From Plotosus lineatus (Eukaryota > Chordata > Actinopteri > Siluriformes > Plotosidae), in contig CM045731.1 in assembly GCA_024760905.1 (NCBI GenBank), forward strand, positions 23,026,001 through 23,090,000: a stretch of 64,000 nucleotides of DNA, given 5' to 3'. Both the position numbers and the translations under genes were made by a program. Each line of letters opens with the position of its first letter. Position 1 is the first letter of the stretch. Positions 34,066-45,641 of this stretch are shown in pieces. Below the pieces are notes generated by a model, which was not told the origin of the DNA, did no database searches, and was given only the letters and a program-made list of their open reading frames with translations.

Positions 34066-34256
34066 GTGTTGGGGAGCCTCCATATTCTCCGGAAAGTTCT
34101 TGGTGGGTTTGACTCGGCAGTGCTTCCAGGTAGAAATCCTATTCGCTGTCTAGAGTGTGTGTAGCGAGGGTGAGGGCCCCGAGCTTGTGATAAGCCGCAC
34201 AAGTCTTATGTGCCAGGATCACCCAATCCCACTCTGCTGCATATCATTTTTTTGAA

Positions 34257-34257
34257 C

Positions 34258-34306
<49 letters not shown>
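34257..34306. repeat. (AAT)n microsatellite
   Basis: ATA/ATT trinucleotide run. Confidence 0.9.
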
Positions 34307-34309
<3 letters not shown>

Positions 34310-34847
34310 GCATTTGCCTGTTTTATATTGAGTTTTTCCATCTAAACTTTTTAATTGTAGACTGTTATGTAATTTAAAACACTTATATACTCTTGGCTGT
34401 AAGTGCATCAGGAGCTCCTGGGATTCCCGCGCTGAAACCCGCTGTCGTCTTCTGCTGTTGAAAGAAAAAGTTGTGCATTGTTTATTTGATGCTTTTATAT
34501 TTTCCATGAATGCAAAAAGTACTCCCAGTACTTGAGCTCCCATAGCTTCCTATCATCTTCCTGACTGTTCTAATCTGACCTTTTTCATTCACAAGGTGTT
34601 TTCACCAACAGAGCTGCTACTTTCTGGGTGTTTATTTGGCGTTAACTATGGGAACTGCTGTGTTTGAACATCTCCAGAAATCAGCGCTTTCTGAAATATT
34701 CACTGGCATAAGCGGCCACACCACAGTCAAAGTTAATGAAATCCTGTCTTTTTTCTCACTCTGATTTTTGAAGTTGTAACTGAAGCTATTCATGTGTATC
34801 GCCGTGTTTGGTTTTGTTTTTTTCCCCATTGTGTTCCAGCTATGTAT
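34307..34847. other. no gene seen
   Basis: A good acceptor-like signal (tttttctttcaacag, minus strand, ~34455) is present, but no credible coding block follows it. Confidence 0.35.
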
Positions 34848-35184
34848 GGGGCAGTGGTGGTCTAGTGGATAGGGCACAGGATCTCTGATCCTAAGGTTGG
34901 GGGTTCGAGTCCCCACACTGTCCCCCCCCAACCCGGTACAGCTGGCTGGGTTGTCGGGGGCGGGCCATGTCTCTCACTGTCTGTGGTGAGAGGTTCATGT
35001 AAAAGAACCGTTTCTGACTTTCGCAAAGAGTAGCTGCAAAGTCGTCAGCGTGTTTCTGTCCCTTGCTAAAGTTGTGATAGGAAGGGCATCCGAAGTAAAA
35101 ACCTTTGCCAAATCAAATGTGCGAATCAGATGATTCGCTGTGGCGACTCCCGAGAAAGGGGAAAAGCCGAAAGGAAAAGAAGAC
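34848..35184 (+). mobile_element. tRNA-derived SINE with RTE tail, plus strand
   Basis: ggggcagtggtggtctagtgg (A-box region) and gggttcgagtccc (B box) open a 337-bp SINE. Its body ends ggcatccgaagtaaaaacc + gattcgctgtggcgactccc + gccgaaaggaaaagaag. The first of these tail segments matches the RTE 5'UTR, the second and third the RTE 3' end. Confidence 0.9.
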
Positions 35185-35950
35185 TTTATCGCAAGTACTG
35201 TAGTAGTAGTAGATTATTTCTGTTGATCCACAGATTCTCACTAGAGGGCGATATGACCCCGAGGACCGACGATCACCTCACCGGTCTTTTCTTTTTCAGT
35301 TTCCACCGTGTAGTGTGATTTACATTGGTTTACAGCTGTTTTTTATTCAGCTGTTATTTTTATTACTGTTTTTATTATTGTATCACATCTCAAAGTACCG
35401 CTTTTATCCATATTATTCATTTGACTATTGTTTTTTAAGCCGCTCTCTAAGCAGCGGTTGAAGAGGATTTTTTTTAATGAATCTTTTTGTTAATGCAAGT
35501 TCACGGACATCTGTGGGTCCTTTTCCTGAACCTGTCGGTGGCGAGTTTCAAATGACTTCCTATTTCTTTAATAGTGCCCTTGATAGGGTATGTTGTAATA
35601 GGGATTGACATCTTATACAGTGCCCTACATGGTTATAAATGTAGGAATGGAAAAACCGGATGAAGAAACATTTCTATTCATTATGGTTTTCTTGATTTTT
35701 AAATTATTTAATTTAATATTTAAGTTAACATTTAAGTATTTGTTTGTCCATAGCGTTGACTAAATGCATAGTAATGATAATACGAGTGGTAAGAATGTTT
35801 TTTCTCTCTCATTAATTCTTGGGTTTATATGCTCTTTTCGAAGCTGTTTTGTCCCCTTTGACCCACATTTTCTGAAAGAGTTGTTTATCTGTCACTGGCT
35901 CTGTGTTTGTGTCCATCAGAAATTAGTCTTGATAATTAGAAACAATAATA

Positions 35951-36070
35951 ATGCAGTTATTTAATTCCGGTTTGTGGGGAGTATGTGTGGATTACATCAA
36001 ATCTACACCATGTACTGTAGTTTTAGGTGCAGTTTCACTATTGTACCTGTATGGCAACAGCAAGGCTCAG
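35951..36070 (+). CDS. abhd1: abhd1 exon 1 (start and membrane anchor)
   Basis: ATG at 35951, 40 codons, donor gtcagt after KAQ. In-frame stop at 35933 supports the start. Intron 1 is about 3 kb and full of repeats. Confidence 0.82.
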
Positions 36071-39000
36071 GTCAGTCAAATATATTGTTGTTGTAATGTT
36101 TTAGTATTATGGAATAAAAACATATTGTAATACCTATAGGAAAACCATCAGTACATCATATATTTAAGTGTTTAATTCTTCTTATGCAACTACAATTGGA
36201 CAACAATACTTTTCAGTTGGTCGCACCACATAGTTTTATCCTTGATGTTGACATATATTATATTTGTAATGAAATTAAATTGTAATGAATTTAAACAGTA
36301 ATGATTTGGATGAGAGATAGTGTTTGAGAGTGGAAGGTGCACAGATGTAGAGATAAGGAAGAGATAAAAATGATGAAAGGCAAAAGAAAACGTTCATTTT
36401 TATAAGATAAGATAAGATACAGCTTTATTAATCTCACAATGGAGAAATTCACTGTTACAGGCTCTTGAGGTACTATCAGTAGGGGGTGCAAAAATAGATA
36501 CAAGTACAAACATACACACATACATATATTATATAAGTAAATAAATAAATAGATACATAAATAGTATAAATTACTAAACAATAAAAGAAAAGAATGGAGA
36601 AAAGAATGGAGCAACTTTATAGACTGGCCTATATTAAAGTGTAATGTATCTGAGTGCAGAGTGGATGGGTTGATATGGTTCACAGTGGGGTAGATGTAGT
36701 TGATTAAAGTGCGTGGGGTTTTTATTGCACATAAAACATATGTTATAATAAGTCATTCCATCATAGCTCTCCTTTTGTTTCTAATAATTAAAATCATTGA
36801 AACAACAAAAGACCAAGAATGTGTGGACTTACTACTGAAAAACCTTCTATTTTGCTGTATGCCACTAACACCGGAGAGTCCTTCCTTAAATTTTCCATTA
36901 TATCTTCCAACAGAAAGATGTTTAAATAATGATTAATAAATGTGGAACCTTTAATACTTCAAAGATGTCGGCAACGTGGAAGTTTAAATAAATAAACCAA
37001 TAATAAACAAAAATCTCAGCTCTTGGGATTGATTAATTAATTATCGATCCGTGCATCTCTCTATCTATATTTGTTTGCTCTCCTATTTATTGATTTGTTA
37101 GTCTTTTTATGGTTTATTTACCATAATTTCTGGACTTTAAGCCAATACTTTTTTTCACACACTTTGAACCTGGCGGATTCTATAGATTTTTTTTATAGGC
37201 TAACGGCCTCCAGGGGGTGCTATGGCAGGAAGCACAAGAGCGGCTATAGATTTTTTTATAGGCTAACAGTCTCCAGGGGGTGCTATGGCAGGGAGCACAA
37301 GAGCGAGACCGACACCTGTTGCTTATAAAGAGGTGTTGCCTATACAGTGATCCCTCCCTACTTAGTGCTTCTGTTTCTGAAGCTTCGGTGCATCACAGGT
37401 TTTTCAAAATTATTCATCGAAAAATAGGGAAAAGTTAAGGAGAATTCCACAAAACAAGGCCAATTATTCAAAAAAATGTATTTATTGATATTACAGTGGT
37501 TACTCACCTAATGGAATGAATCCGTTCCAGCGCCTTTTTCGTAACCTGTTTTTTTTTCGTAAGTAAAACCGCGTTTTACATGTAAAACGCGTGATTCATT
37601 CCAAGGCCCCCAATTTTACCCTTTAAAAATTATAAAAGCATACCTTTAAAGGTACTTACTTCGTGTTGACCATGTCTTCATACATGGCAATTTTCTGCAG
37701 AATTCCGTGGTTTTTATCTCAAATTGGTAATTTCTGTGAATCGTCTAAATCCGAAGAGAAAATTTTAAGGGGGGTATAGGGACACTTCTGACAAGTTCAC
37801 TTGCTTGTGCTTGAGACAAAGTGCAGCTTATCCGGACTGAAGGCCGAGTACTAAACAAGTATTCAACGGCCCACTTGCTCACTTGAAAGCCCGGAAGTCC
37901 AGATAAGCCACGCTTTGTCTCAAGAACAAGCAAGTGAACTTGCTTCAAGTGCCTACTATTTTCGGTGGAGCGCCTCACATATTGTAAGCTGCGCGTTGAT
38001 TGGCTGTTTTAAGCTTAATGTAAAGTGACTTGGCTCAGCTTCATGCAAAAAAAGACCCCTTATTTTCCCAGTGCAGTTCCTTTAAAATTTTTTCCAGGAA
38101 GTAAAATCGAGCCAATCAACACGAATGTCATCTTTAGCACATGGCACATTGAACCAATCAACACGGACATAATCAAAAGCACATGTCCAGGACCATCTTT
38201 TAATTTATGAGTAGGAGAATCAGATGGAAAAATACTCATCACTTTCTGATTGGTCCATATCTGGCTCATCGCTCCATTCATTCAGAGCATCGATAGTTTT
38301 GTTATAGCAGTTTCTAATGGTTCATCGGTTGTTGGACATTTACCAAGAGAATAGCAAAATATATTCCTGTTTTTTAAAGCACGGCGGAACAATCAAATGT
38401 GTTGTTACTGATGAACATTATAGACATTGCCCAGTGGCAGGGGGTCTTGAAATACTGTGTAAACTCACTTTTACAGGCAGTAAATGCCTCATTTTCCCAT
38501 TACAGAGACTGAGCGAATAAAATTGATAAGTTTGATCTACGACTTTGCTCCCAGTACACATGGACGATTATTAGACGTAAGATCAAAAACACTGGTGGGG
38601 GTGGGGGGCTTATTGGAGCAGTGCGCTTATTATGTCAAATACGGTAATCATTCATTTTCTAAACCGCTTAATCCTAATTAGAGTTACAGGAATGCTGGTG
38701 TCTATCTCAGCCAACTCTGGGGGAGGGTGAGGTACACCCTGGACAGCTCGCCAGGCGATCACAGGGGCAACACTCATACAACTATTCACACTCTAGGGGT
38801 GATTTGGAATAGCCAATTAGCCTACTGTGCATGTTTTTGAACTGTGGGAGGAAACTGGTGTACCCGGAGAAAACCCACACAAGCAGAAAACATGCACACT
38901 TTACACAGAAACAACTGAGCTGGGAATCGAACCCAATCCTTGCTGTAAAGCGGATGCTAACCACTATGCCACTGTGTTGCTCAAATTCAAAATGTATTTA

Positions 39001-42000
39001 CTGATTAATTTATTGATTGGTGGTATTTATTTATTTATTTGTTTATTTTACTAAATATTTTCTTTGGAAACCAAATTCTTTTGTTTACCTTTCATCCGAC
39101 ATGCAGGTGCCGGCGCTGGTGTGTGCCGATGGATTTCGTGCATTCTTGCACACACATTGCCCCATTGTGTTGGAGCAGTTTTCCCCTACACCCTGGTGCT
39201 GGGGTGGTCGAGTGCAGACCCTCGTCCGTGTCTTCATCAAATCATGCCCTGCAGTTACATACCGCAAGTATGAACTTGAAGTATGGTAATGGATAATAAA
39301 AGGGGCAGTGATTTCACATGCTTTACACCCAATTTTTTTCTGACTGATTTTTCTCAGTGAGATGATCAGAACTGGTGATGGCGGGCAGCTAGCTCTAGAC
39401 TGGGCAGATAACTCTAATAGTTCTATCTACCCACAATCCTCCTCTCGGCCTACTGTGCTAATCCTTCCTGGGTTGACAGGAAATAGTCGGCAGACATACG
39501 TCCTGCACATGGTCCAGCAAGCCATTCGTCATGGCTACAGGTAAATGTGACCTAGACCTAAATGCATAGGTTTAGCAGGAAACTAGCTCCTCATTGATGT
39601 TTCTGTTTCAGGTGTGTGGTGATGAATAATCGGGGTTTTGGAGGAGAAGAATTGCTGGTAAGGATTTGTTTTTTTGTTGTTGTTGCTGGTTGTTACCATA
39701 GACAGTTGCTGAGTCACAGTTGACTTGTGCAACAGATAGACAGTTCATATCTTATCAACGTGAGGTTTTATAGCACTCACAGGAGCAAACACTTCTTATA
39801 AAGTCTCGCTTTGCTCCCTCTCTTAGACTCCTCGTACATTCTGTGCTGCCAATACTCAAGACCTGGAGACTGTTGTGAATCATGTGAAAGAGCTTTACCC
39901 ACAAGCCCCTCTGCTTGGAGCTGGGGTGTCTCTTGGAGGGTGTGAAATCAGTGTATACATCCTGAATACAAAATACTCTTAACGATGGCTGTTTAGGTTT
40001 CCGATCAGCAGGTGGTTCCAGTGTACAGCAGTGTGATGCAACAGAACTGTCCAACTGTTTGTTTTTGTTTTGTTTTTTGTGTGCCCCCCCCCCCCCCCAA
40101 ATCTTCATTCCAAATCAACTCTAACCCTAAAACCTCATTTCAAATTATTAACTGCTTAGATTTCACTCATCCATTAGTTGCTCATGAGAAGTACACATAT
40201 CAACTGTCATTTGGTATTTGATACCCAGGTCATTTGAATACTTGATTCTGATTGGTCACATCATTCATTTGCCAAATCACTTAATCATACAAGGGTCGGT
40301 AGAAGCCTGGATTCTAATTCGCTGATGGTGTCGGCAATTTGTAGCTGGCAGTTAACCTTACGTACATGCATTTGGACATTAGGAGGAAACCGGCGTACCA
40401 GGAGGAAACTCCTGCAAGCCTGGGACAAACATGCAAACTCTACACAGAAATGCCATGGCCACCTGAACCCTGGACCTTTATATCATGAGGCAGTGGTTGT
40501 TCTTTCTATAAGTGTTGCATTAAAGTTCATCAGTAGAGGAAGCATTAAAATAATGGGGGGGAGGTGAGCTGAAATTTTGAGCGAGGCACCTAATCTCCAG
40601 TGGGGCCGGTGGTGTAGTGGTTAGGGTGCTGCGCTCATGATCGAGAGGTTGTGAGTTTGAATCCCACTGAGACCCTCACTGTGCTAAGACCCCTGGGCAA
40701 GGTCTCAACCACAAGTGTGCCTCTGTTCACCCAGCAGTATAAATGGGTACCAGTAAAAATATACCTGGAAGGTAACCTGCGATGGACTAGCGTCCCATCC
40801 AAGGAGGAGTTGAACTCCTGGTCGCTTCACGCTACAGAAACCGGGGATAAGCACTGGCCTGATGAGCCACTAGGCTCGGGTGTAAAAACCCAACAGACTA
40901 CCTTTTACCTTACCTACTTAATCTCCAACTTCTCTCTGGGTGCCCCCAATGCGTGTGGCAGCCCACTGCTCCAAGTGTTCGTGCTCACTGTTTATGCGTG
41001 TGTGTACGCAGAGGAAACAATTTCGCTTATAGGATTAATACTGCATGTCAAAATAATAATAATAATAATAATAATAAAGAAGTGGAATTGTCTACTACTG
41101 CTACAAACCATAGGCTCCATCACTCTATTGGGGTTTTGTATTTACAACATGTGAATGACTCAATTGGATTGGTTCGCTATCTCAGAATAATAAGCAATAT
41201 TCACCCCTTAAACTCTGGATAACTGTTGAATAAGTATAACAGTTTGGTGGTTGTCACTGAATAGTAAGCAATATCCACCTCGCTTATTGTGAATAATTGT
41301 TATTAATTTCATTATAATGATCGGTTTGCTGTATTTAATCCCTTGTTTATTTAAAGGAACTGTTTTATTATTATTGCTTTAGGTTTTTGTTTGTTTGATT
41401 TTTCTTATTTGTTTCTTGAGCGTGAAAAAAAAAAATCGAACTTATCCTGATCACTCCTACCCTCAGGATGTTGTTGCTGAATTATCTGGCACGGAAAGGG
41501 CATGACACAAAGATGATCGCTGGTCTCACCCTGTCAGTGAGCTGGAACTCTTTTGAATCCTCAAAATCACTGGAGCAGCCAATCAACAAACTGCTTTTCA
41601 ATCGCCACCTCACCAGTAACCTCTGCCGTACCATCAGCAGGTTCTTTCCATTTTCTTCTTTCTTTAGAATGGTGAAATAGGATAATGACTATGAAAATAA
41701 TATAGGTAGTATAATAATTCAAAATGACAGTGTTATTGTTTGGGTCTCACTTTATCCTCAGACATAGAAAGATTCTGGAAAAGGTGACAGACATAGACCA
41801 CGTGCTGAAGGTATTCACCCTCATTTCCTTCTTCTGTAATACAGCATTGTAGAAAGAAAAAGGTTTGTACCCTTGAGACATAATGAAGATTTGAATCATA
41901 CTGTATTATTTATTCATTCATTCATTTATTTTCAAAGCTGCTTCATCCTAATTAGGGTCACAGGCAAGCTAGCATCCATCTCAGCCAACTCTCGTACACC

Positions 42001-43681
42001 CTGAACAGCTTGCCAGGCCATTGCGAGGCCAACATACAAACATACAAACTGTTCATACTTGTATTCACACCTGGTCTGATTTGAAACACCAATTATCCTG
42101 ATGTGTATGTATTCGGACTGGGTGGGAGGAAACTGGAATACCTGGAGGAAACCCACACAAGCGCAGGGAGAACATGCAAACTGCACACAGTAATGACTGG
42201 GCCTGGGAATCGAACCTAGGACTTCTTGCTGTGAGGTGGACATGCCAATCTCTGCGCCACCATGCCGCTCTGTTAATATTATTATGATTATTAATTCATT
42301 TTCTGAAATGCTTAATCCTAATTAGAGTCACAGGGAGGCTGGCATCCATCTCAGCCGACTCTGGGTGAGGGCAGATTACACCCTGGACAGTTCGGCAGGC
42401 CATCGTAGGGCAGAAACACGGTGATGGCTATGCAGCTACTCTTGAAAGCCAGAAATGCTTATTTTACATAAACCTCTCACCATAAACAGTGAGAGACAAG
42501 GCAGGCCTTTGATAACCCTGTTAACTGCACTGGGGGGTCAGTGACAACCTGTTGAGTGGGGCTTGAACCCCCAGCCTAGGGATCAGTGATCCCCCCACCT
42601 TACCACCAGGCCACCACTGCCTAATACAGTGATCCCTCACTACTTTGTGCTTCAATTCATGTGGCTTCATTGCATCGCGTTAGTTTTGAATATTCATTGA
42701 ATTAAAAAAGAAAGGAAATTAAGGAAGAATAGGGGGAAACGTTAAGGAGCATGCCGCAAAAAAAAACCCCAAACAAAAACACAACATACTAACCCCCCCC
42801 CCCCCCCCTTCAAATTTACTTACATTTCTGTCCCAATTAACCGCAGAAAGTGAGGGATCCCTGTAATAGTCTTTAAAATACTGCTAAAAACAGTACAACA
42901 TTTGGTACTTTTTATCTTTTTATAGTTTTATGTAAAGCCTTTGAGCGTTCACAGTAAAAGTTATTGTTTGCAACAGCTATAAATGACAGTGATTTCTTTT
43001 TCTTTCTGGTAATAAGCTAAAACAATACAGTTTATCATTTTAGCCGGTACCTACAAAGTGTACCACAGCAACAGTCAGACGTTGATGTATTTTAATATAT
43101 GCTTGTGGAGCAGCAGTTCTACGTGCATGTGTTACTGTAATATGATGCAGCTTCAGTAATGCTGTTATAGAAACTGAATATACTTCTAAACCAATCAGAT
43201 TTAAGATTTCAGCACAACATTGTCTCTGTGTCTAGGCTCGGACGATTCGTGAGTTTGACGAACGTTTCACATCTGTGATGTTCGGCTACAAGTCATGTAC
43301 TGATTATTATCAGGATGCCAGTCCAGGCTACAAACTTCCCCAGATGGCTGTCCCTGTGCTGTGCCTCAATGCTGCCGATGATCCCTTCTCCCCAAAGCAC
43401 AGTGAGAAACAGAACCCATTTTCACTTATTTATGTGTGCTCTTATTACTCAAGTCACTTTTTATTATCTTCTCCACAGCTTTTCCGGTAGCTCTGGCCAA
43501 GCATTCGCCAAACGTGGCTCTCTTGGTGACGTCACATGGAGGCCACATCGGCTTCCTCGAGGGCCTTTTCCCATATGGTGAAGGCTACATGGAGCGAGTG
43601 TTCAGCCAGTTCGTCCGAGCCGCATTTGAGCACCAGGAGGAACTGAAGGAGGTCTGCGCTAGCAAGAGTAGCAATAAGTAG
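35951..43681 (+). CDS. abhd1: ABHD1-like membrane-anchored alpha/beta hydrolase, nine exons, 404 aa
   Basis: Join 35951-36070, 39107-39267, 39358-39540, 39612-39657, 39827-39939, 41467-41640, 41762-41810, 43236-43401, 43479-43681; all GT-AG, phases agree, 1215 nt including stop. Residues 21-35 ([15 protein letters not shown]) form an N-terminal membrane anchor. VLILPGLTG starts the hydrolase fold; G-V-S-L-G at 203-207 holds nucleophile Ser205; Asp330/331 lies in [10 protein letters not shown]; His360 in [15 protein letters not shown]1/3 proteins are single-pass ER-type lipid hydrolases; ABHD3 cleaves phospholipids, ABHD1's substrate is less clear. Length and phrases such as [21 protein letters not shown] and YPQAPLL favour ABHD1 over ABHD3. 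An in-frame TAA lies upstream of the ATG. No lesion seen. Confidence 0.92.
36399..36700 (-). repeat. non-LTR element 3' end with (GATAA)n tail
   Basis: Reverse of 408-540: ataagataagataagat, then agctttattaatctcacaat and gtagggggtgcaaaa. Lies in abhd1 intron 1. Confidence 0.55.
37180..37306. repeat. two 64-bp direct repeats
   Basis: ctatagatttttttataggc through gcacaagagcg occurs twice in tandem (units start at 37180 and 37244). Confidence 0.85.
37347..37490. repeat. Tigger-like MITE, left half
   Basis: tacagtgatccctccctact and gaaaaatagggaaaagttaa match the complete MITE at 42627-42863; the right end is missing. Confidence 0.55.
37495..37985. mobile_element. Tigger-like nonautonomous element, truncated, with internal palindrome
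   Basis: gaatccgttccagcgccttt, ttttacatgtaaaacgcgtg and ggtacttacttcgtgttgac are shared with 57960-58429; the right part resembles 44460-44510. Arms 37791-37838 and 37896-37943 form a ~48-bp inverted repeat. Confidence 0.6.
38645..38985 (-). mobile_element. tRNA-derived SINE with L2-type tail
   Basis: Reversed tail cattcattttctaaaccgct at the left; reversed head ctgggaatcgaacccaatcc and gatgctaaccactatgcc at the right. In abhd1 intron 1, ~120 bp before exon 2. Confidence 0.78.
39107..39267 (+). CDS. abhd1: abhd1 exon 2
   Basis: Acceptor catccgacatgcag, donor gtatga. Encodes [20 protein letters not shown] through [13 protein letters not shown], the conserved region before the hydrolase core. 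Confidence 0.9.
39358..39540 (+). CDS. abhd1: abhd1 exon 3
   Basis: Acceptor ttttctcag, donor gtaaat. Encodes [18 protein letters not shown], then [20 protein letters not shown] (oxyanion-hole side strand). Confidence 0.93.
39612..39657 (+). CDS. abhd1: abhd1 exon 4 (46 nt)
   Basis: Acceptor tttctgtttcag, donor gtaagg. Encodes [15 protein letters not shown]. Confidence 0.9.
39827..39939 (+). CDS. abhd1: abhd1 exon 5 (nucleophile elbow)
   Basis: Acceptor ctccctctcttag, donor gtgtga. Encodes [20 protein letters not shown] and ends in GAGVSLGG; Ser205 is the nucleophile. Confidence 0.92.
40255..40510 (-). mobile_element. diverged SINE with L2-type tail
   Basis: cattcatttgccaaatcact, ggaggaaaccggcgtaccag and catgcaaactctacacagaa keep the family order but are heavily mutated. 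Confidence 0.6.
40600..40918 (+). mobile_element. tRNA-derived SINE, third family, 9-bp target duplication
   Basis: ggtggtgtagtggttagggt (A-box region) and gagtttgaatccc (B box) head a body with cctgcgatggactagcgtcc and tgatgagccactaggctcgg. taatctcca flanks it at 40591-40599 and 40919-40927. Unrelated in body to the other two SINE families. Confidence 0.78.
41467..41640 (+). CDS. abhd1: abhd1 exon 6
   Basis: Acceptor tcctaccctcag region (ends 41466), donor gttctt, a weak but usable GT site. Encodes [20 protein letters not shown] through [13 protein letters not shown]. Confidence 0.9.
41762..41810 (+). CDS. abhd1: abhd1 exon 7 (49 nt)
   Basis: Acceptor ctttatcctcag, donor gtattc. Encodes [16 protein letters not shown]. 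Confidence 0.9.
41908..42272 (-). mobile_element. tRNA-derived SINE with L2-type tail
   Basis: attcattcattcatttattt tail to atctctgcgccaccatgccg head, reversed; B-box complement gggaatcgaacct. Confidence 0.78.
42289..42622 (-). mobile_element. chimeric SINE: RTE-SINE head with L2-type tail (copy 1)
   Basis: On the minus strand, the tRNA head and body of the RTE-tail SINE (42622-42412) run to gtgtttctgccct, then switch to the other family's tail (gatggcct... gtccagggtgtaa... attaggattaagc... cagaaaatgaatt). The copy at 57655-57915 has the same switch point. Confidence 0.82.
42627..42863. mobile_element. Tigger-like MITE, 237 bp, TA flanks
   Basis: Ends cagtgatccctcactacttt and agtgagggatccctg are inverted repeats with TA at 42625-42626 and 42864-42865. 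C and A homopolymers inside. Confidence 0.75.
43236..43401 (+). CDS. abhd1: abhd1 exon 8 (catalytic Asp)
   Basis: Acceptor ctctgtgtctag, donor gtgaga. Encodes [20 protein letters not shown] through [15 protein letters not shown]. Confidence 0.93.
43479..43681 (+). CDS. abhd1: abhd1 exon 9 (catalytic His, stop)
   Basis: Acceptor atcttctccacag. Encodes [36 protein letters not shown] and a short tail to TAG at 43679-43681. Confidence 0.93.
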
Positions 43682-43903
43682 CACAAATGTGCAGGCAGTT
43701 CAGAATAATCACTTCATGTAGGATTTATAATCCATTACTCAACAGCATACCTCTCTGTCATGGAGTTTAGATACTAAAACCTCATTTGATGGCAGCATGC
43801 CATGATGTGCTTTTAATGGGCTGAAGAGGTGTTTGAAAATTGTATACCATATAGTGAATGAAAAGTAATGTTGAAAAAGGCAATTTCTAACAATAATGAT
43901 TTG

Positions 43904-43909
43904 ATTAAA
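43904..43909 (+). promoter_or_regulatory. possible variant polyadenylation signal of abhd1
   Basis: ATTAAA 223 bp after the stop, before a Tigger-like element begins. No AATAAA is closer. Weak evidence. Confidence 0.3.
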
Positions 43910-43969
43910 ATAGTGTTATTTTCCTTTTAATATATAGTATAATTTAGTATACACACACATATATACATA

Positions 43970-44612
43970 CAGTTGGCCCTCTACTTACGAAATTAATCTG
44001 TTCCAGTGCCTCTTTCGTAGAGGTGCATTTTACATGTAAAACACGTGATTCGTGCCAAGGCTCCCAAGACTACTCATAAAGCCTTTAAAAATGATAAAAG
44101 TACACCAATTTTGTATGAAATATGTGTCAAAAGTAAAAGAAAATTATTTATTAAACCATTTAAACATTTTATCAACATATTAAACCATTTTATTAACAGA
44201 TTTATTAAATAAACCATTATTAAACATTTTTATTGACGCACATACACACGCACACAACACTCTCTCTCTCTCTGTCTTTCTCACACACACACACACACAT
44301 ACACACATACACAATACACATGGAACGCTCCTCTGAATGAGGCCTCATCCCACATGCAGGACGCTGGAGCATTTAAAGACGGGGAATTCAAAGCGCATTC
44401 CCTGCTTGACAGATCGGAAGTCCAAACTCAACTTTAACTTGATTCCTTGAGGGATCAGAGGTCCAGATGAGCCGTGTTTTGCTCACATTCGGCGGAGCGC
44501 ACCACATTTATTAAACATTTACTGAATTAAACAACTTAAAAAATGAAAAATATGTGGCAATGTGCTCTCTGACTGACTGTAGGCACACTCTCTCTCTGTT
44601 TCTCTCACACAC

Positions 44613-44689
<77 letters not shown>

Positions 44690-45332
44690 TCTGTCTCTCT
44701 GGTGTGTTTTGCCGAATGTGGGCTCCGCCCACACGCAACGCGCAGCTGTTGGAACAATTCTATTTAAATGTTTAAATGGACGGAGTGTTGTATTTAAAGC
44801 GGAATTACAGTATCTGTTTGAAAGATCAGAGGTCCTGATTCAATATTAACTTGCTTGCTTGCGAGATCGGAGGTTTTGTCCCACAGAGCACTCTGCTCAT
44901 GCTCGTTCTTCTTCAATATCGTGCCAAAATAATTGCCTCCGTCACTGTATTCCCGCTTTGAGGTCTCCTTCTGCTTCAATATCGTCCCGATTTTAGAGGG
45001 GTTTCGGCGATAACAAAATATAACGTTGCAATGATCTCAAAACAAGCAACAGTCCTGTTCAACTCTCCGTCACACGTGTGACAAACAGGAAGTATGGGTA
45101 CAGGAAGTATGGGTACAGTTCAGCTGCCTCCTGGACCATGGGAGGCCAGCGGGGTGGGATGTTGGGAGACAGCCAATGAGAGAGCAACTCGCGCATGGTT
45201 TGAATTTTGAACGGTGCGTTTGGCGCTTTCCGTAAAAAGAGTGTGTTTTTGTAAAAAGAGGATGAAAATTTAGGAAAATGTTTTTCGTAACCTGGAGTTT
45301 TCGTACCAAGAGGGTTTAGTACGTAGAGGGCC

Positions 45333-45337
<5 letters not shown>
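43970..45337. mobile_element. Tigger-like nonautonomous element, 1.37 kb
   Basis: cagttggccctctacttacg at the left and acgtagagggccaactg at the right are inverted termini; TA precedes the left end. Interior holds (CT)n and (CA)n (44259-44300, 44614-44687) and the shared ttacatgtaaaacacgtgat word. No transposase frame. Confidence 0.75.
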
Positions 45338-45378
<41 letters not shown>

Positions 45379-45641
45379 ATATGTATATATATTAATAAGA
45401 TTTGTATGTAAATTTTAGTACTTTTTAATTTGTTACAAAGCACATTTGCCTGTTTTCGCCAATTCACTATCTTACATGTGGCCCATCTTTTTTTTATTTT
45501 ATTCAATTTTAGTTTTTTTTTTTTTTTTTACCAGTACTTTAAAAACATTGCCCATTTGTCCTCTTTTCTATGTAAAAAAAACAACAACAAAAAAAAACAA
45601 CAACAAAAAAACAGGAAATTGCTGTCTATAGACTGTTTTAC

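Larger units (their letters stand above)
37119..38647. mobile_element. possible composite element with accgtaattt-type ends
   Basis: taccataatttctggacttt at 37119 and the complement of taccgtatttgacataataa at 38647 look like imperfect inverted termini enclosing ~1.5 kb, which includes Tigger-like pieces. The pairing of these two ends is inference. Confidence 0.3.

Noticed and set aside
34848..34925. Possible tRNA gene
   Set aside because: A and B boxes are present, but the sequence is the head of a dispersed SINE with several copies in the window and does not fold as a complete tRNA cloverleaf by eye.
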